Assembly (NCBI GenBank): GCA_018136815.1
Contig: CM030932.1
Location: forward strand, 7,812,001-7,876,000
Direction of reading: 5' to 3'
From: Isochrysis galbana
Lineage: Eukaryota > Haptophyta > Isochrysidales > Isochrysidaceae
DNA length: 64,000 bases
Shown here: in pieces, positions 54,115 to 64,000 of the stretch
Layout: each line of letters starts with the position of its first letter
How positions within the stretch are numbered: the stretch's first letter is position 1
Notes under the pieces: model-generated
What the model saw: only the letters and a program-made list of their open reading frames with translations
The model's database searches: none
What the model was told of the DNA's origin: nothing
Made by a program: the position numbers and the translations under genes

Positions 54115-54582
54115 GGTCACTCAGCAGCACAGGAGGAAGTTGAAAAAAAAACCTTTTAATATTCTCGCCTCGCACGTGGCACTGGGTCGCATATCCGTAG
54201 CCACGCCCATTCCCCTTCCTCTCCCTCATTTCCCGCCTTGCGGCAACTCCCCTCGTGCTCTACTTAGGGGCCCGGGTCCTGCGGGGTTCACGGGTTGGGC
54301 GGAGTGCGCCTGCCCTCAGCGGTGCGTGCACGCCTTCCTCCTATGCCGCTGAGTGACTTGCATATCCTAGATGCGCACAGGAGGAAGTTGAGAACACGCC
54401 GCTGAGGACAGGTGCACCCCGCTCCGCTCGGACCCCCCACATGACTCGAACCCCTAAGTAGAGCACGAGGGGAGTTGCCGCAAGGAGGGGAGTCAGGGTG
54501 AGGAATAAGGGAAAGGGGCGTGGCTACGAGAATATGACCCAGTGCCACGTGCGAGGCGAGAATATTAAAAGTTTTTTTTTAC
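54115..54582. repeat. Foldback: two 4830-family repeats head to head
   Basis: 54115-54350 and 54365-54582 are imperfect inverted copies of about 220 bases with a short centre near 54357. The plus copy starts with GCACAGGAGGAAGTTGA, and the same string starts the second arm near 54371, so the centre is complex. A hairpin or cruciform is possible. Confidence 0.75.
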
Positions 54583-55070
54583 CGCACAGTGTCGCGGCGG
54601 CGTGCATGCAAGCAAGGGGATCGCAAGGGGACACAATGCAATCCGGGCGAGAAGACGGCCGCTTGTTTGGCGAGAGGAAGGAAAGCAAGTTACCAGTCAC
54701 ATAGACGACTCAAGCTGACTCACAAAGCATTGCGCAACAGCACTCATATGAATACGGGGCAGAGAGACAGAGGGCTGCGAGCTTGAGGGATAAAAAGAGA
54801 TCACATGACACACTAGCAGAGGTGAAGCAGACGCCATTCAAAGCATATTGCGCTGATGCCAAGGCCATACCTTAATCATTCGCCCCTTGCTGCCGGACTC
54901 ACACCGCACACCATCCGCAGAGGGTCAAGCCTATGCGAGTACGAGAATGCAAGAGACGAAAGGTCGTCCGACAAGCATTAAGAAGATACAACTGTTGTAG
55001 TGCTGACAAATCCATTGTGTTTCTGCACTTGCTGAAAAAGTTGCCGTGTTTGACTCCTCAAAGATCAGAC
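54583..55070. other. No supported gene
   Basis: Mixed composition without domain-bearing frames. It may contain 3' UTR or further exons of the RIIa gene. Confidence 0.35.
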
Positions 55071-55289
55071 CTACTCCGCAGCTGCACCATCGTTTACAGA
55101 GGACGTCACTGTCGGCGTCGCCTTCATCCGAGGCGGCGGGGCTCCCGACTCGAGCTTCTGAGAAAAGTAGTCACACCCGAAACGCACTATGTCATCTGGC
55201 TTGGCGCGAAGAATCTCGCGCATGAAGTCTTTGAGCATGGGCTCGAAGCCATCGGGCACTCTCATGTCTTCTGCGGAATAGCCAGACAT
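55071..55289 (-). CDS. RIIa-domain (dimerisation/docking) small protein
   Basis: The 72-residue frame starts MSGYSAEDM and continues VPDGFEPMLKDFMREILRAK, PDDIVRFGCDYF, which is the RIIalpha X-type four-helix dimerisation motif. Proteins with a lone RIIa domain bind A-kinase-anchoring helices and are common in flagellar radial spokes and the fibrous sheath. The tail is Pro/Ser-rich. A donor-like GTAAAC near the end suggests a possible further exon. It indicates a flagellated or ciliated organism. Confidence 0.8.
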   Translation of the reverse strand: MSGYSAEDMRVPDGFEPMLKDFMREILRAKPDDIVRFGCDYFSQKLESGAPPPRMKATPTVTSSVNDGAAAE

Positions 55290-55456
55290 CTTATTTTGAT
55301 GGTCTACGTCCCACGTGAAACGCAGTACCTTGCACTCGCTCGCCGGTTACCTCTCCCCGCTTCTTCACCCTCGTTCGTTAACTCCGCGTCCGGCACCCAG
55401 GGATGCAACGACTTGCTCAGAGAGCGAGAGTATTAGAGTTTTCTTGTTTGTCCTGG

Positions 55457-55735
55457 GTTAATCCTAATGCTGGGAGTCCCTAGCGGCATAGCGATAGCGG
55501 CCCCCTGGATGGGAAATACGTATCTACCGTATTTGGCCGGAGACCAAACCGGCCAAATACATATGTATTTGGCTGTATTTGAAGCGCGTCTTAGGTTGTA
55601 GGCCTCGATTGTATTTGCAATGTATTTGGCTTCAAGCCAAATACACTACAGGCCGGTCTAACCTTCATTTATAATTATAACACTAGTCCTAGCCCCACTG
55701 AGGGTCCCAGAGGCCCACTATCGCGGTGGTGCCCA
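55457..55735. repeat. Inverted TATTTGGC repeat cluster
   Basis: Six GTATTTGGC half-sites in alternating orientation between 55529 and 55655. 55552-55573 is a perfect 22-base palindrome centred on CATATG; GTATTTGGCCGG and CCGGCCAAATAC form a 12-base stem (55529-55560); a third pair spans 55629-55655. The left border has the CCTAATGCTG string shared with bases 4-50. Probably a MITE-like element; 55740-55980 holds nothing more. Confidence 0.75.
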
Positions 55736-55982
55736 TGAGGCAACCACCGCGGCTTGGGCGAGGCAGAGCGCCATCGCCGATCGCATCGCCAATCGTATAT
55801 CGCCGGATAAGATTCTTACTACATTCACGCGCACGCACATTCACATAAACATAAACGCACGCGAAACTAATAGTAACAAAGTAAGAGCGCGCGGGGAAAT
55901 TTCTGTGCCGCAAGAATGCCCCGCGCGGACTCGAAACGGCCGCGAGGGAGAAGTGAGAAGCAGAGACCTCAGTATAAACATA

Positions 55983-56907
55983 AGGCGGCTTGCCTTCATT
56001 TGGTCTCCTTTCACTCAGGGTTTCTTCCCCTCTCCGTGGGGACTCTCACCCTACCATGAGCCCCCCCGCGAGCACCCCGAAGGAGAGGCCCAGGAGCACC
56101 ACGTACGCGACGAGAACAGCGTCGCCTTGGCTCGGCATGAGGGCGCGCCCCGAGAGGGCCTGGTAGACGCCCACGCCGAGCACCGCGTAGCCCGTCGCCT
56201 TGTGGGTTCAATCTTTACGGGAGCTGAACCCGAATCGATAAGCGGCCTTTTGTTTTCAATCTTTACTTGGGAAGCTGAACCCGAATCGACACCTTCTAGC
56301 AATTCTTGGAGGTGGGGAGTTAATTCCGAATCGACGTGAGCAGCTTTGATTTTACGAAGCAAATCATCACGACTCATATCGATGATTGTTTTCGCAGTGG
56401 ACTTGCTCGAGAGAGTGTGTATCATATAAACCAGTGTGAATGATTTATCAGCCTCGCAAATGGCATGTAAGGTGTCTTCAATGTTCGTATTGTGCTTGAA
56501 ATCGAATGAACTGAATAAGGCCTTACATTCGACAGTGTACGTCAACAAATGTGGGTTCAACTCAAGCAGCCTCCTCAGGGAGTTGTTGCTCCCCCCCGGG
56601 TTGACCCCAACCGGCGGTGGCGGACTGATGCTGTCCAATGCTTCCGCAATAACCTGCATGGCAGATTTAGAAGTGCCATATGGCGGAAAGAGAGGTAAGA
56701 TGAATTTTTTAAAGTTATAGTCCATCTTTCTTGTTATCCATTTCAATCGCTTGAGTACTACATCATCAGCCGCCATTCGCCATTCCATTTATAGACATGG
56801 TTGAGCACTGTGAGGTGGGTGTTTTTGTTCAAATACAATAAGATTTTTTTTGTACCGACACATCGCGTATTTGGAAACGAGGGGTACCAAATGAAGGCAA
56901 ACGACCT
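55983..56907 (-). mobile_element. Element A, copy 4 (internally deleted, inserted in a copia LTR)
   Basis: Both TIR-like ends are present, 925 bases apart, with TA directly outside each end (55981-55982 and 56908-56909). Compared with copy 3 it lacks 348 bases between two ACAAGG strings (53368 and 53718 in copy 3), so gene A is fused to the right-end TM ORF. It shares the 7-base leader duplication with copy 3, so one likely gave rise to the other. The flanks fit a copia LTR (see 56908-57206). Confidence 0.8.
56051..56788 (-). CDS. Element A protein, copy 4 (deletion fusion)
   Basis: Identical to copy 3 almost throughout from MEWRMAADD to the second VKIE motif, then the deletion puts the frame into the TM-ORF DNA in a different frame, giving an Arg/Ser-rich tail of about 45 residues. 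The TM ORF itself stays open in its own frame. No domain is recognised. Confidence 0.6.
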   Translation of the reverse strand: MEWRMAADDVVLKRLKWITRKMDYNFKKFILPLFPPYGTSKSAMQVIAEALDSISPPPPVGVNPGGSNNSLRRLLELNPHLLTYTVECKALFSSFDFKHNTNIEDTLHAICEADKSFTLVYMIHTLSSKSTAKTIIDMSRDDLLRKIKAAHVDSELTPHLQELLEGVDSGSASQVKIENKRPLIDSGSAPVKIEPTRRRATRCSAWASTRPSRGAPSCRAKATLFSSRTWCSWASPSGCSRGGSW

Positions 56908-57206
56908 TACAGAGGTTAGAATGAGCATCCACGATGCATGAGATGGATGTATCCATGATAGACGATACGCATCTATGATGCACATATCACATATCATGGA
57001 TGTATCCATGATACCCCCTCCTAAGCAGAGTACGGGTACGACGCTCACAACCAAACGTCGAAGAAGATTCAAATCTCGCAGAGAGTCGAAGAAGAGAAGG
57101 AATCGAGGAGTTGAAGAATCCGATGAAATTGGTTGCGCGGACATGGTTTCGTCAAAATGTCAGCAACCATCTGATGCCCTTTGACGTGCTTGAGCGTGAG
57201 GATCTC
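56908..57206 (-). mobile_element. copia 3' fragment: RNase H end, polypurine tract, LTR
   Basis: In the minus sense 57206-57069 encodes LTLKHVKGHQMVADILTKPC and RNQFHRILQLLD, the end of copia RNase H, with a stop at 57069. A polypurine tract (TTAGGAGGGGG, near 57024-57014) is followed by a likely LTR start with TATCATGGATACATCCATGA. The LTR is interrupted by element A copy 4 at 56907. This lineage differs from the fragment at 25281. Confidence 0.8.
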
Positions 57207-57428
57207 CCCCGCGTTTCTCTACCTGCTTCTGGGGGCAATCAGGTTTAATTTGCGACCTCTCCGTATCTCCCCCTTAGGCACATCGCACTTCTCTCGTCTT
57301 ATTCGATAGATAGGTCTCTTGGGATCTTGGGATCCTGCGTAGCAAGATTGCAAGATTGCCCCTCGTTTCCGTTATTGCTATTGCTATGGTGCGATTCCCC
57401 TTCCAGACGAGATCGCCGACAGATCGCC
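57205..57428 (+). repeat. Dispersed repeat shared with 30690-30895
   Basis: Continuous match from CAATCAGGTTTAATTTGCGACC-type start to the GATCGCCGACAGATCGCC end. No ORF. Confidence 0.75.
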
Positions 57429-57496
57429 CTCTGAACGTCATCCGTCGTCGTCTGATCGGAGTGTTTGGGTTTGATTTCAGACGAGTTACGTGAGAA

Positions 57497-57855
57497 AGTC
57501 GTGGGACGAGAGTCGGAGTGTTTTCCTGGGTGTCTGTGTCCGTCGGCTTGTCGTCAGCCGTCGTATCCGTCGCTCTAGCTCTCGTCGCTCTCGCTCTCGT
57601 AACACTCATACCCTACAATCTCTCCTCGCCTCGCCAGCCCCTGCCATCACAGCCCTCCTCTCACTCGCCCTCGCCGCTCGCCGCTCGTTCGATGTCGCTT
57701 TCGCCGCCGTTCTCGCCCTCGCCCAAGCCCGCCTGCCCGCCTTCCTCTGCAAGCCCGTCAGCACCTCCGAAGTCGTCCCCTCCGCCGCGTCTGCCGCCGG
57801 CATGCCTCCCTCCTCATTGCCCTCAGGCCCTATGGGCCATCCCAATTCGTCATAC
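57497..57855 (+). repeat. Dispersed repeat, copy 2 of 20517-20880
   Basis: Matches over its whole length with a few indels. Open frames here are due to CTCTCG/CGCTCG repeats. Confidence 0.8.
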
Positions 57856-57857
57856 GT

Positions 57858-57945
57858 TTCCCCTCCCCTTCACTGGGAATAGATCCAACATTTATAACAA
57901 AACACGCTCAGTCAGAATCAAACACAAACACCCTCCCTATCTCAC
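57858..57945 (-). repeat. copia LTR remnant (25266 family)
   Basis: In the minus sense: AGGGAGGG, then TGTTTGTGTTTGATTCTG, ending near CTATTCCCAGTGAAG. Same order as 25266-25187. Bases 57946-58587 hold C-runs (58239-58270) and CTCC repeats before the transporter start. Confidence 0.55.
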
Positions 57946-58587
57946 GATGGGGGTGTGCGCGGTTGGCGCATGGCTCGTCCGGTGTGTGTGGCTAGCTAGG
58001 GATGCTACTAGTAGCCAACCGGGAACAGAGGATCCTCTACAATGAGCGCCCTACCTACGGGCGACTCGGCTATCCCCTCCCACATTCCCACCCGCGGCAG
58101 TAAGGAGGTAGAGAGGGACGTGCACTGGATTGATTAAAGAATCCTCGGCTGGAAAGAAAACAGATTCGCCTTTTCTTTTTCTTTTTTATTCTCTGGGAAC
58201 CGACTATTGTAGCAGCCACCTTTTTTCGCTATCCTCCCCCCCCCCCCCTCCCCCCCCCCCGCCCCCCCGTCTCCCTTCTCCATCTTCCTCCCCCGCCCCC
58301 CCTCCCTCCTCCCCCCCCACCTCACTCCGCGCGCTCTCTTGCTCGCTCGCTCGCTCGCGCTCCTCCCACCCTCCCTCCTCCCTCCTCCTCCCTCCTCCTC
58401 CCTCCTCCCTCCTCCCTCCTCCCTCCTCCCTCCTCCCTCGCTCGACCCGCGCTCACGCCCCCGGCCTCGTCTCCTCTCTCTTCTCCTCTCCTACCGATTC
58501 GCTAGGCGATCCCTAAGCGCCTCGCCTCTGCTCTCCTCTCCCCAGCCCACTGCCTCTGCTGTCCACACCGCCCGACCTCTCGCGCTG

Positions 58588-61500
58588 ATGATGGACGCTC
58601 CGGGCACTCCCGGTAGCCAGCGGCTTACCCCGGGCGCTAAGGACCCCGAGAGCCCAGGTGCTCGTGTGTGCAAATCGTTCAGCCTGCACCGACTCCGTTC
58701 GATCCTCCACTCCTCTATCGGTGCTGAGCGCAGGCAGTCCAATAAGTGCTCTGGAGGTGACGGCCCGGCACTCCGCACCTCGGCAGAGGCGGAGAAGCAG
58801 GAGTCGACGGACACAGTGTCCGATTTTCTAGAGCGCTCGGCACCGCATTGGTCCTCACAACGTGCCCAGCGCTCTTTCCTTCGCGCTGATTCGGGGATGA
58901 AGACATCACTTTCGCGCAATGGAGCTGATGGAGGCCACGAGGCCCACCCTGTACCAGACGGCATCGTCACGTACGTACGCATGCTGCGCGGCTGGCCTCT
59001 TCGAAACTTCTTCATCCTTTTATGGTTTACCTTCACAATCTCTGGTGCTTCCGTTTACATGCCTCTGACTCGCATACTCAAAATCTCGGTGCGTGGATGC
59101 CACCTCCTCCGTTAGTATGCCATTGGTGTCGTTGAGCACTCCGTTCTAATCATCACTTCGTGTCGCCTTCTGGGTGGTGAAATCCCAAGCATTGAGCCCG
59201 TGACATACTCATGGGTTTCACCTGTCGGGGCTTGGGCGAGCCCCTGCGCCTTGGCGTTGACATGACTTCTCTTCCGCCTTTCGCTCAAACACCACTCTGC
59301 TCCCCATTCACTTCGCCCTCCTTGTTTGTGCAAGATTCTTGAAGACTTGGCATAGGAAGACTCCAGCACGTTGTGTGATGTGCAACATTTCATTCCATGG
59401 CCGCCCTTGATTCAGGTGGAACCGCCGTACGGATCAGAATCTGAAGCCGCAAAGATTACCTATTCGGAAAACTTCCCACCGGAGCCGGTCACGCTAGTAG
59501 CCCTGCTTTCCGCAAATGTACCCGCCGGCAGCAACGACACTTTGATCAATCCCGATGCTGCAATGTTAGTGATTGGCTCCTTCGAGGCTTGCGATGCCCG
59601 CCCAACCTACTTCACCCGACCACTTCCATCCCGCCCCTTCGCCCCCGATACCACCTCCAAAAGCTTGACGCGTGGCATGCCGTCCTGCCTTGGTGGCGAA
59701 CATGGAGTGGCCTCCTTAGTCGATTCTCCTGACCTCCTTGAGAGCTCCGCCCTTTACGGCCACCCTAGGTATCCCACGTTGTATCCCCCATTTTTTGGAT
59801 ATGACCCTACTGGCGCGCTCACTGCTGAAACTGAGGCCATTTCGATCGATCTGAAACGGATGGTTCGGCCACATCTGAAGCGGTGCGAGTTCAATTACTA
59901 CTCCTTCTTTGACATGCCCTTCGAGGTACAGATGGTTGCACACGACTTCCTCTTCCCATCTCGATGGTAAGTTGATGGTTCAAGTATTTCCGTTCCATTT
60001 TGGCGTGTCCACTCTCCTTTTTGCGCCAGTCTCAAATCGCAGAGGTCATTTTCTTCTCTACGTTCTCAGGAATGGGCGCGAGGGTATGATTGCGGTTCAT
60101 TTGGTCTCTTGCGATGGCCACGCCATTTACAAGGAATGTGTGTATAAACAAGAGCCATTTTGCGAACCCGTCAAGGAGCTGCTCGAAAGTTGGGCTGCCT
60201 ATCGAGACCAGAGGACCAATGCTCAGGTGATCGGACCAATCTTCGTTCTCACTTTGTCCCGACTGCCGTCGGGAATGGCGAGGCGCCGCAGGCGCGACTT
60301 AACTTCTCAGCCTCGTTGCTTCACGTGCACCTGTGCAGGTTTCGCTCACGTTCGTGTCATACCCAGTCGTGTATGAAGACATCATTCTTGGCATCGAGTG
60401 GGGCATGGCACTCTCGACGGTAGCCACAGTGCTAGCGTTCATCGTGCTCGCAGTGATGTTGAAGAATATTCGGCAGCTCTTGCTGGTGAGGTTCGCATTG
60501 TTGCGATGTACAAGCGTTCGAGGATAAAAGCTCCGTGGCGAGGTTGCACGACGCGCCTCGCCCTCATCCGCCCCACTTCACACACAATCCCAACTGCAGG
60601 TTACCGCAAATATTCTTTGTGCGATTGGGACAACGCTGCTAATCATGTACCCTATATCGTACTATGTTATGGACGTCAATGTTTGTGCTCCAGCAATGCT
60701 CGTCGCCGTTGCTTTAGCAATGTCCATTGACTACTCGTTGTTCCTCCTTACGCGATTCAACGAGGAACGAGCCAACGGGCGAAAAATCAGCAATGCGCTT
60801 GAAGTGGCACTCGCCACGCAGGTGTGACAAGCATGTTTGCTAGCACTTCAGAGCAGCTTAGCTCGCATCCTGCCTGCCCCAAACGAGACTTGAGTAAGGC
60901 CGGTACCATCACCGACTGCACTTTGATTGGTCTTGCACCCTACCTTTCCGAAGGGGCATACTATCATTGTATCTGGCGCGACACTCGCCCTTTGCTTCAC
61001 CTCGATGCTCATCTTGCCTACGTCCACCATTACCTCTATGGCAGCTGGTGCTGCAACTGCTGTCTTGCAGGTTCGTCGCACCCTCTTCCCTTGAGTGTCC
61101 GCTCAACTAGAGTCGCTCACCCTGTCCCGACCCCTACTCGTTACCTTCTCAGTCGGTCCTCGTCTCACTTTCATTGACCCCGTCTCTCCTCCTCTCCTTC
61201 CCACGCTTCTTCACCTCCAACCGTATGTTTGGCCTCACGCTCGATGGAACACCTTTTGGAGGCCCGGTTAGACTATCTATCGCAAATGCGCTTGGGAATG
61301 TTGGCCCTACCCTCGCCGTTGAACCTGCCGGGCGGAAAGAGTCGCTTTGGGCAGAGTTCGGCCGGTTTGCTCAGGTGATGCGCCAATGGCAGATCATTGC
61401 GATGCCCATCGCGAGGGCGTCAGTTGCATCTAAGCCTATGCTCCTCCTTGTCCCCTTTATGGCCGTCAACACTTCCCTATTCTGATGCTTATATCCCGAT

Positions 61501-63658
61501 AGGTGAATGCCAAGTGCATGGCGTTGCTACTTTTGGCCGTTTGCGCTCCCTTCGCGGCAGCGCTCACGCGCTTCACGTACGTCGAGGATCTGACACCACT
61601 CATGCAGACGACGCATCCTGCCACACATGCATTCATCAAGCTTGGCAACACATTCGGTCAAGACTTATCGACGCCGGTGAGGGCCTGAGTGAAGCGTGCA
61701 TGTGGAGTGGCCGCTTTCACTCAAGACCATGCTTTATCTACAACACTGTCACTTCCATCCGCAAGCACGTCCATGGTTCTAATCATCCATGCCCCGTCGT
61801 CTCTTCTTAGGTGATGCTACTAATTCTCGCTCCATCCAAAGAGGCGATGGCCTCTCGCGAATGGAGTCTTGCTACTTGCCACATGCTTGGACAACTTGCC
61901 GAAGATGTCACTGTAGAGATGGCAAGGCAAGGCTACCCTGGTGAGATTTACTTCCACTCTGAACACCCACGAGCCGAGCTGCGAGTTGATGACACTAGCT
62001 CCGTAAGTTGTGCGAATTGATGGGACTATTCACCACCCTGATCTTAGGCTACAAGATGGAGCCGCAGGACTTCAACGGCTTGATGATTTTCAATGGGGGG
62101 TGCCTCGCAGACGGCCTTCACTGGGGCATCATTGACGTGATGCCGGCTGTACACATGTCGGGCGCTTATGACATGGTCGCAGACCTTCTTTCAAATAGAG
62201 AACAGACAGCTACCCAGGTACTTCACAATTCATGTCGGCTTGATTTCCTGAGCTGTGGTCACCTTGCCCACCATGCAACTTGCTCGCTTTCCCGCCCACT
62301 TGCACAGGTTGTGGTGCACTGCAAGGTGGACCTCTTCTCAGCAGAAGGCGAAGCCTGGATGCGAGCCGTCCGAACATCATTGCCGCGGCCACCCGTCATT
62401 CGCCAACCGCTAGGTTCGCGTCTGGCTGACCCGTCCGAGTTCGCGCCATACGGAGTGTACGACGGGGTGCAGGTGATAGCATATTGATAGCTTGATGGCG
62501 CCAACTGCGGCGTGCGCCACAGTCTTGAGGGCTAGTGCACATCCGAGTGGAACGCGCTGTGATGGTCGATTGTGGACTCCACATCCGCGTTGACCCAGTG
62601 TACTTTGCACGCAATAATTACGCGTAGCCCATGTTCTTGAGATACCTCACTTGGCACACCTCGTCGTTCTACTCTCGCAGATCGGCGCTCTCCATCTGTA
62701 TGGTATGCCACTTGAGCAAATGGATGGCGCGCAGTATACTCTTCGGCGCATGCCGCTCGTTGCGCTGGCCATTGCTGGCATTGTATTCATCGTGCTCGGA
62801 GGCTCCTTCGGCGCATTCCTCATCCCGCTGCGCGCCGTGTTATGTATAGCATGGATGCTCATCGTCACGTTTGGAGCCTCCGTCATGGTCTATCAGTTTG
62901 GGTATCTACGCTTCCTCGGTCTCTCTGCTTTGGCGCCCTCCTCGGGACAGGTCCGTGTTCAGAGATTTTACCCGTCATGCATCTTCCACTCGCCTCCAGC
63001 GACATGGTATTTTGCTATTTACCCATGATCTGCATGTTTTAGGCGCTCTTCTGGATCTCTCCATCGGTTGCCATCGCCGTTCTCGTCGGGTTGGGGCTTG
63101 ATTATGATATCTTTTTAATGGACTCCGTCATGGAACATTGGTACCATGGTAAAGGAGGACGCGCTGCTGTCATCGAGGCATTGGATCAGGCTGGCACTAT
63201 CATCTCTGCCGCAGGAATCATCATGTTCCTCGCATTTGGTGCACTTGGAGCCTCAACCACGCCCGTGCTCAATCAAATCGGGTTCATGCTTTGCGTCGGT
63301 GTGTTGCTCGACTGTTTCATTACAACAAAGGTGCGTCCTCGGGCTTCTATTCAACATTTCGGGGAGCGCTTCAAGATTCCTGATGGAATCTCCAGACCAA
63401 CCTCATCCTTGATCATTGTTGCGCCACGTCACACCTTGTTTTCAGATAACCATCCCCTGTTTAATGGCCCTCGTGCCCGAGGAAGCCAACTTCTGGCCGT
63501 TGATGAAGCAGCCTGCCTTAGTGACGGATCCCGAGCAGCAAGCCAGCATGCGCGACTTCGGCCTTTCGCCGGGCCGATCCACTTCAGTCCGACGATCGCT
63601 ATCTTGGAGATGGAAGTACGGAGGAGCCCTCGAATTCAACGCTACTGCACCGTTTTGA
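58588..63658 (+). CDS. MMPL/RND-superfamily membrane transporter, 14 exons
   Basis: Exports lipids or other hydrophobic molecules in known relatives; substrate here unknown. Exons: 58588-59088, 59416-59966, 60070-60226, 60339-60485, 60600-60821, 60954-61070, 61153-61374, 61503-61676, 61811-62002, 62068-62217, 62308-62472, 62681-62950, 63043-63330, 63446-63658; about 1122 residues. Twelve of 13 introns are phase 0. Layout: cytosolic Ser-rich N-terminus, TM1 in exon 1, large ectodomain (exons 2-3), TM2-6 with SIDYSLFLLTRFNEER and GHTIIVSGATLAFCF, TM7 in exon 8, second ectodomain, and TM8-12 with GLGLDYDIFLMDSV and AAGIIMFLAFG. Asp-Tyr in both repeats fits the proton relay. The exon 10 start could be 62056. 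Confidence 0.9.
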
Positions 63659-64000
63659 GGAGAAAACATCATGCACGCTCAGCCCGCGAGCCATCTTTTC
63701 CACAAATCGATCCGCCATCTCGGACACTTGAGCTGAGAGCTTCCCCCCCCGTGCCCACCCCCGGCGCGTAGTGGAACCGCCCCGCTGAGTGCTACTATCT
63801 AACAATGAAGTACAATATTGTCGGCTGGCATTTGCACAATATGCTCTCCGTCTAGCCGGCTTCCAACTCTATTCTATGACCCTGCGTGCGTATCGCTCAT
63901 CCGTGCCGGGCTCGCTTTCTCGGCTTTGGCTATGGCGACCCAACCTCTGTGTCAATGTACGTCCCCTGCTAGCATACTGATGCTTGAATCGAAGCGTGTT
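63659..64000. other. No supported gene at the right edge
   Basis: Transporter 3' UTR and a short open frame 63789-63980 without a domain. Confidence 0.4.

Noticed and set aside
1-64000. tRNA and rRNA genes
   Set aside because: No cloverleaf or rRNA core sequence was recognised by eye; a tRNAscan-SE and Rfam run would settle this.

Overview
The window is nuclear DNA of a unicellular eukaryote, most likely an alga. Genes are split by short GT-AG introns (about 65-330 bases), the DNA is GC-rich with long G, C, GA and CT runs, and proteins with signal peptides, a beta-carbonic anhydrase, a SET enzyme of the Rubisco-methyltransferase type and a flagellar-type RIIa protein occur together. A haptophyte or similar alga would fit, but the sequence does not prove it. 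There is one 100-N scaffold gap (3159-3258). Splice sites below were read by eye and are kept only where the reading frame carries through both sides. || Layout. 1-2.6 kb: low-complexity G/C-skewed DNA. 2.6-3.2 kb: 3' end of hslU (-), cut by the gap. 3.3-9.8 kb: repeats, two small two-TM proteins, and a secreted EF-hand/proline-rich protein. 9.8-10.5 kb: prefoldin subunit 5 (-). 11.6-13.6 kb: copy 1 of an unrecognised mobile element ('element A') with membrane-protein cargo. 14.5-16.8 kb: five-exon amino-acid transporter. 17.5-18.4 kb: TIR-flanked hAT-like fragment. 18.8-19.6 kb: rhodanese-like protein (-). 20-23.7 kb: LINE-like and MITE-like repeats and one unclear gene. 23.7-24.7 kb: PDZ/C2-like protein (-). 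25.2-26 kb: copia fragment. 27.2-28.7 kb: beta-carbonic anhydrase (-) with a duplicated, frameshifted last exon. 31.3-33.5 kb: SET-domain methyltransferase. 35-39 kb: repeats, including an 878-base insertion with an 18-base target duplication. 39.9-41.2 kb: multi-pass membrane protein (-). 41.4-43.7 kb: a duplicated small ORF, element A copy 2, a cystine-knot-like protein and a crystallin-like protein. 44.4-45.3 kb: LINE ORF1-like protein. 46-47.6 kb: FAD-linked oxidase (-). 49.5-50.9 kb: TPR protein. 51.1-52.2 kb: LINE reverse transcriptase. 52.6-57 kb: element A copies 3 and 4 in inverted orientation, a foldback repeat, an RIIa protein and copia remains. 58.6-63.7 kb: a 14-exon MMPL-type transporter. 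|| The housekeeping genes show no operon logic and sit as islands in mobile DNA. The most unusual content is element A: one unrecognised protein gene behind a TIR-like end, present four times, each copy followed by different small membrane-protein cargo. A conserved 3' block also follows two unrelated small membrane genes. Both could belong to a virus-derived or virus-like mobile family, which is an inference.
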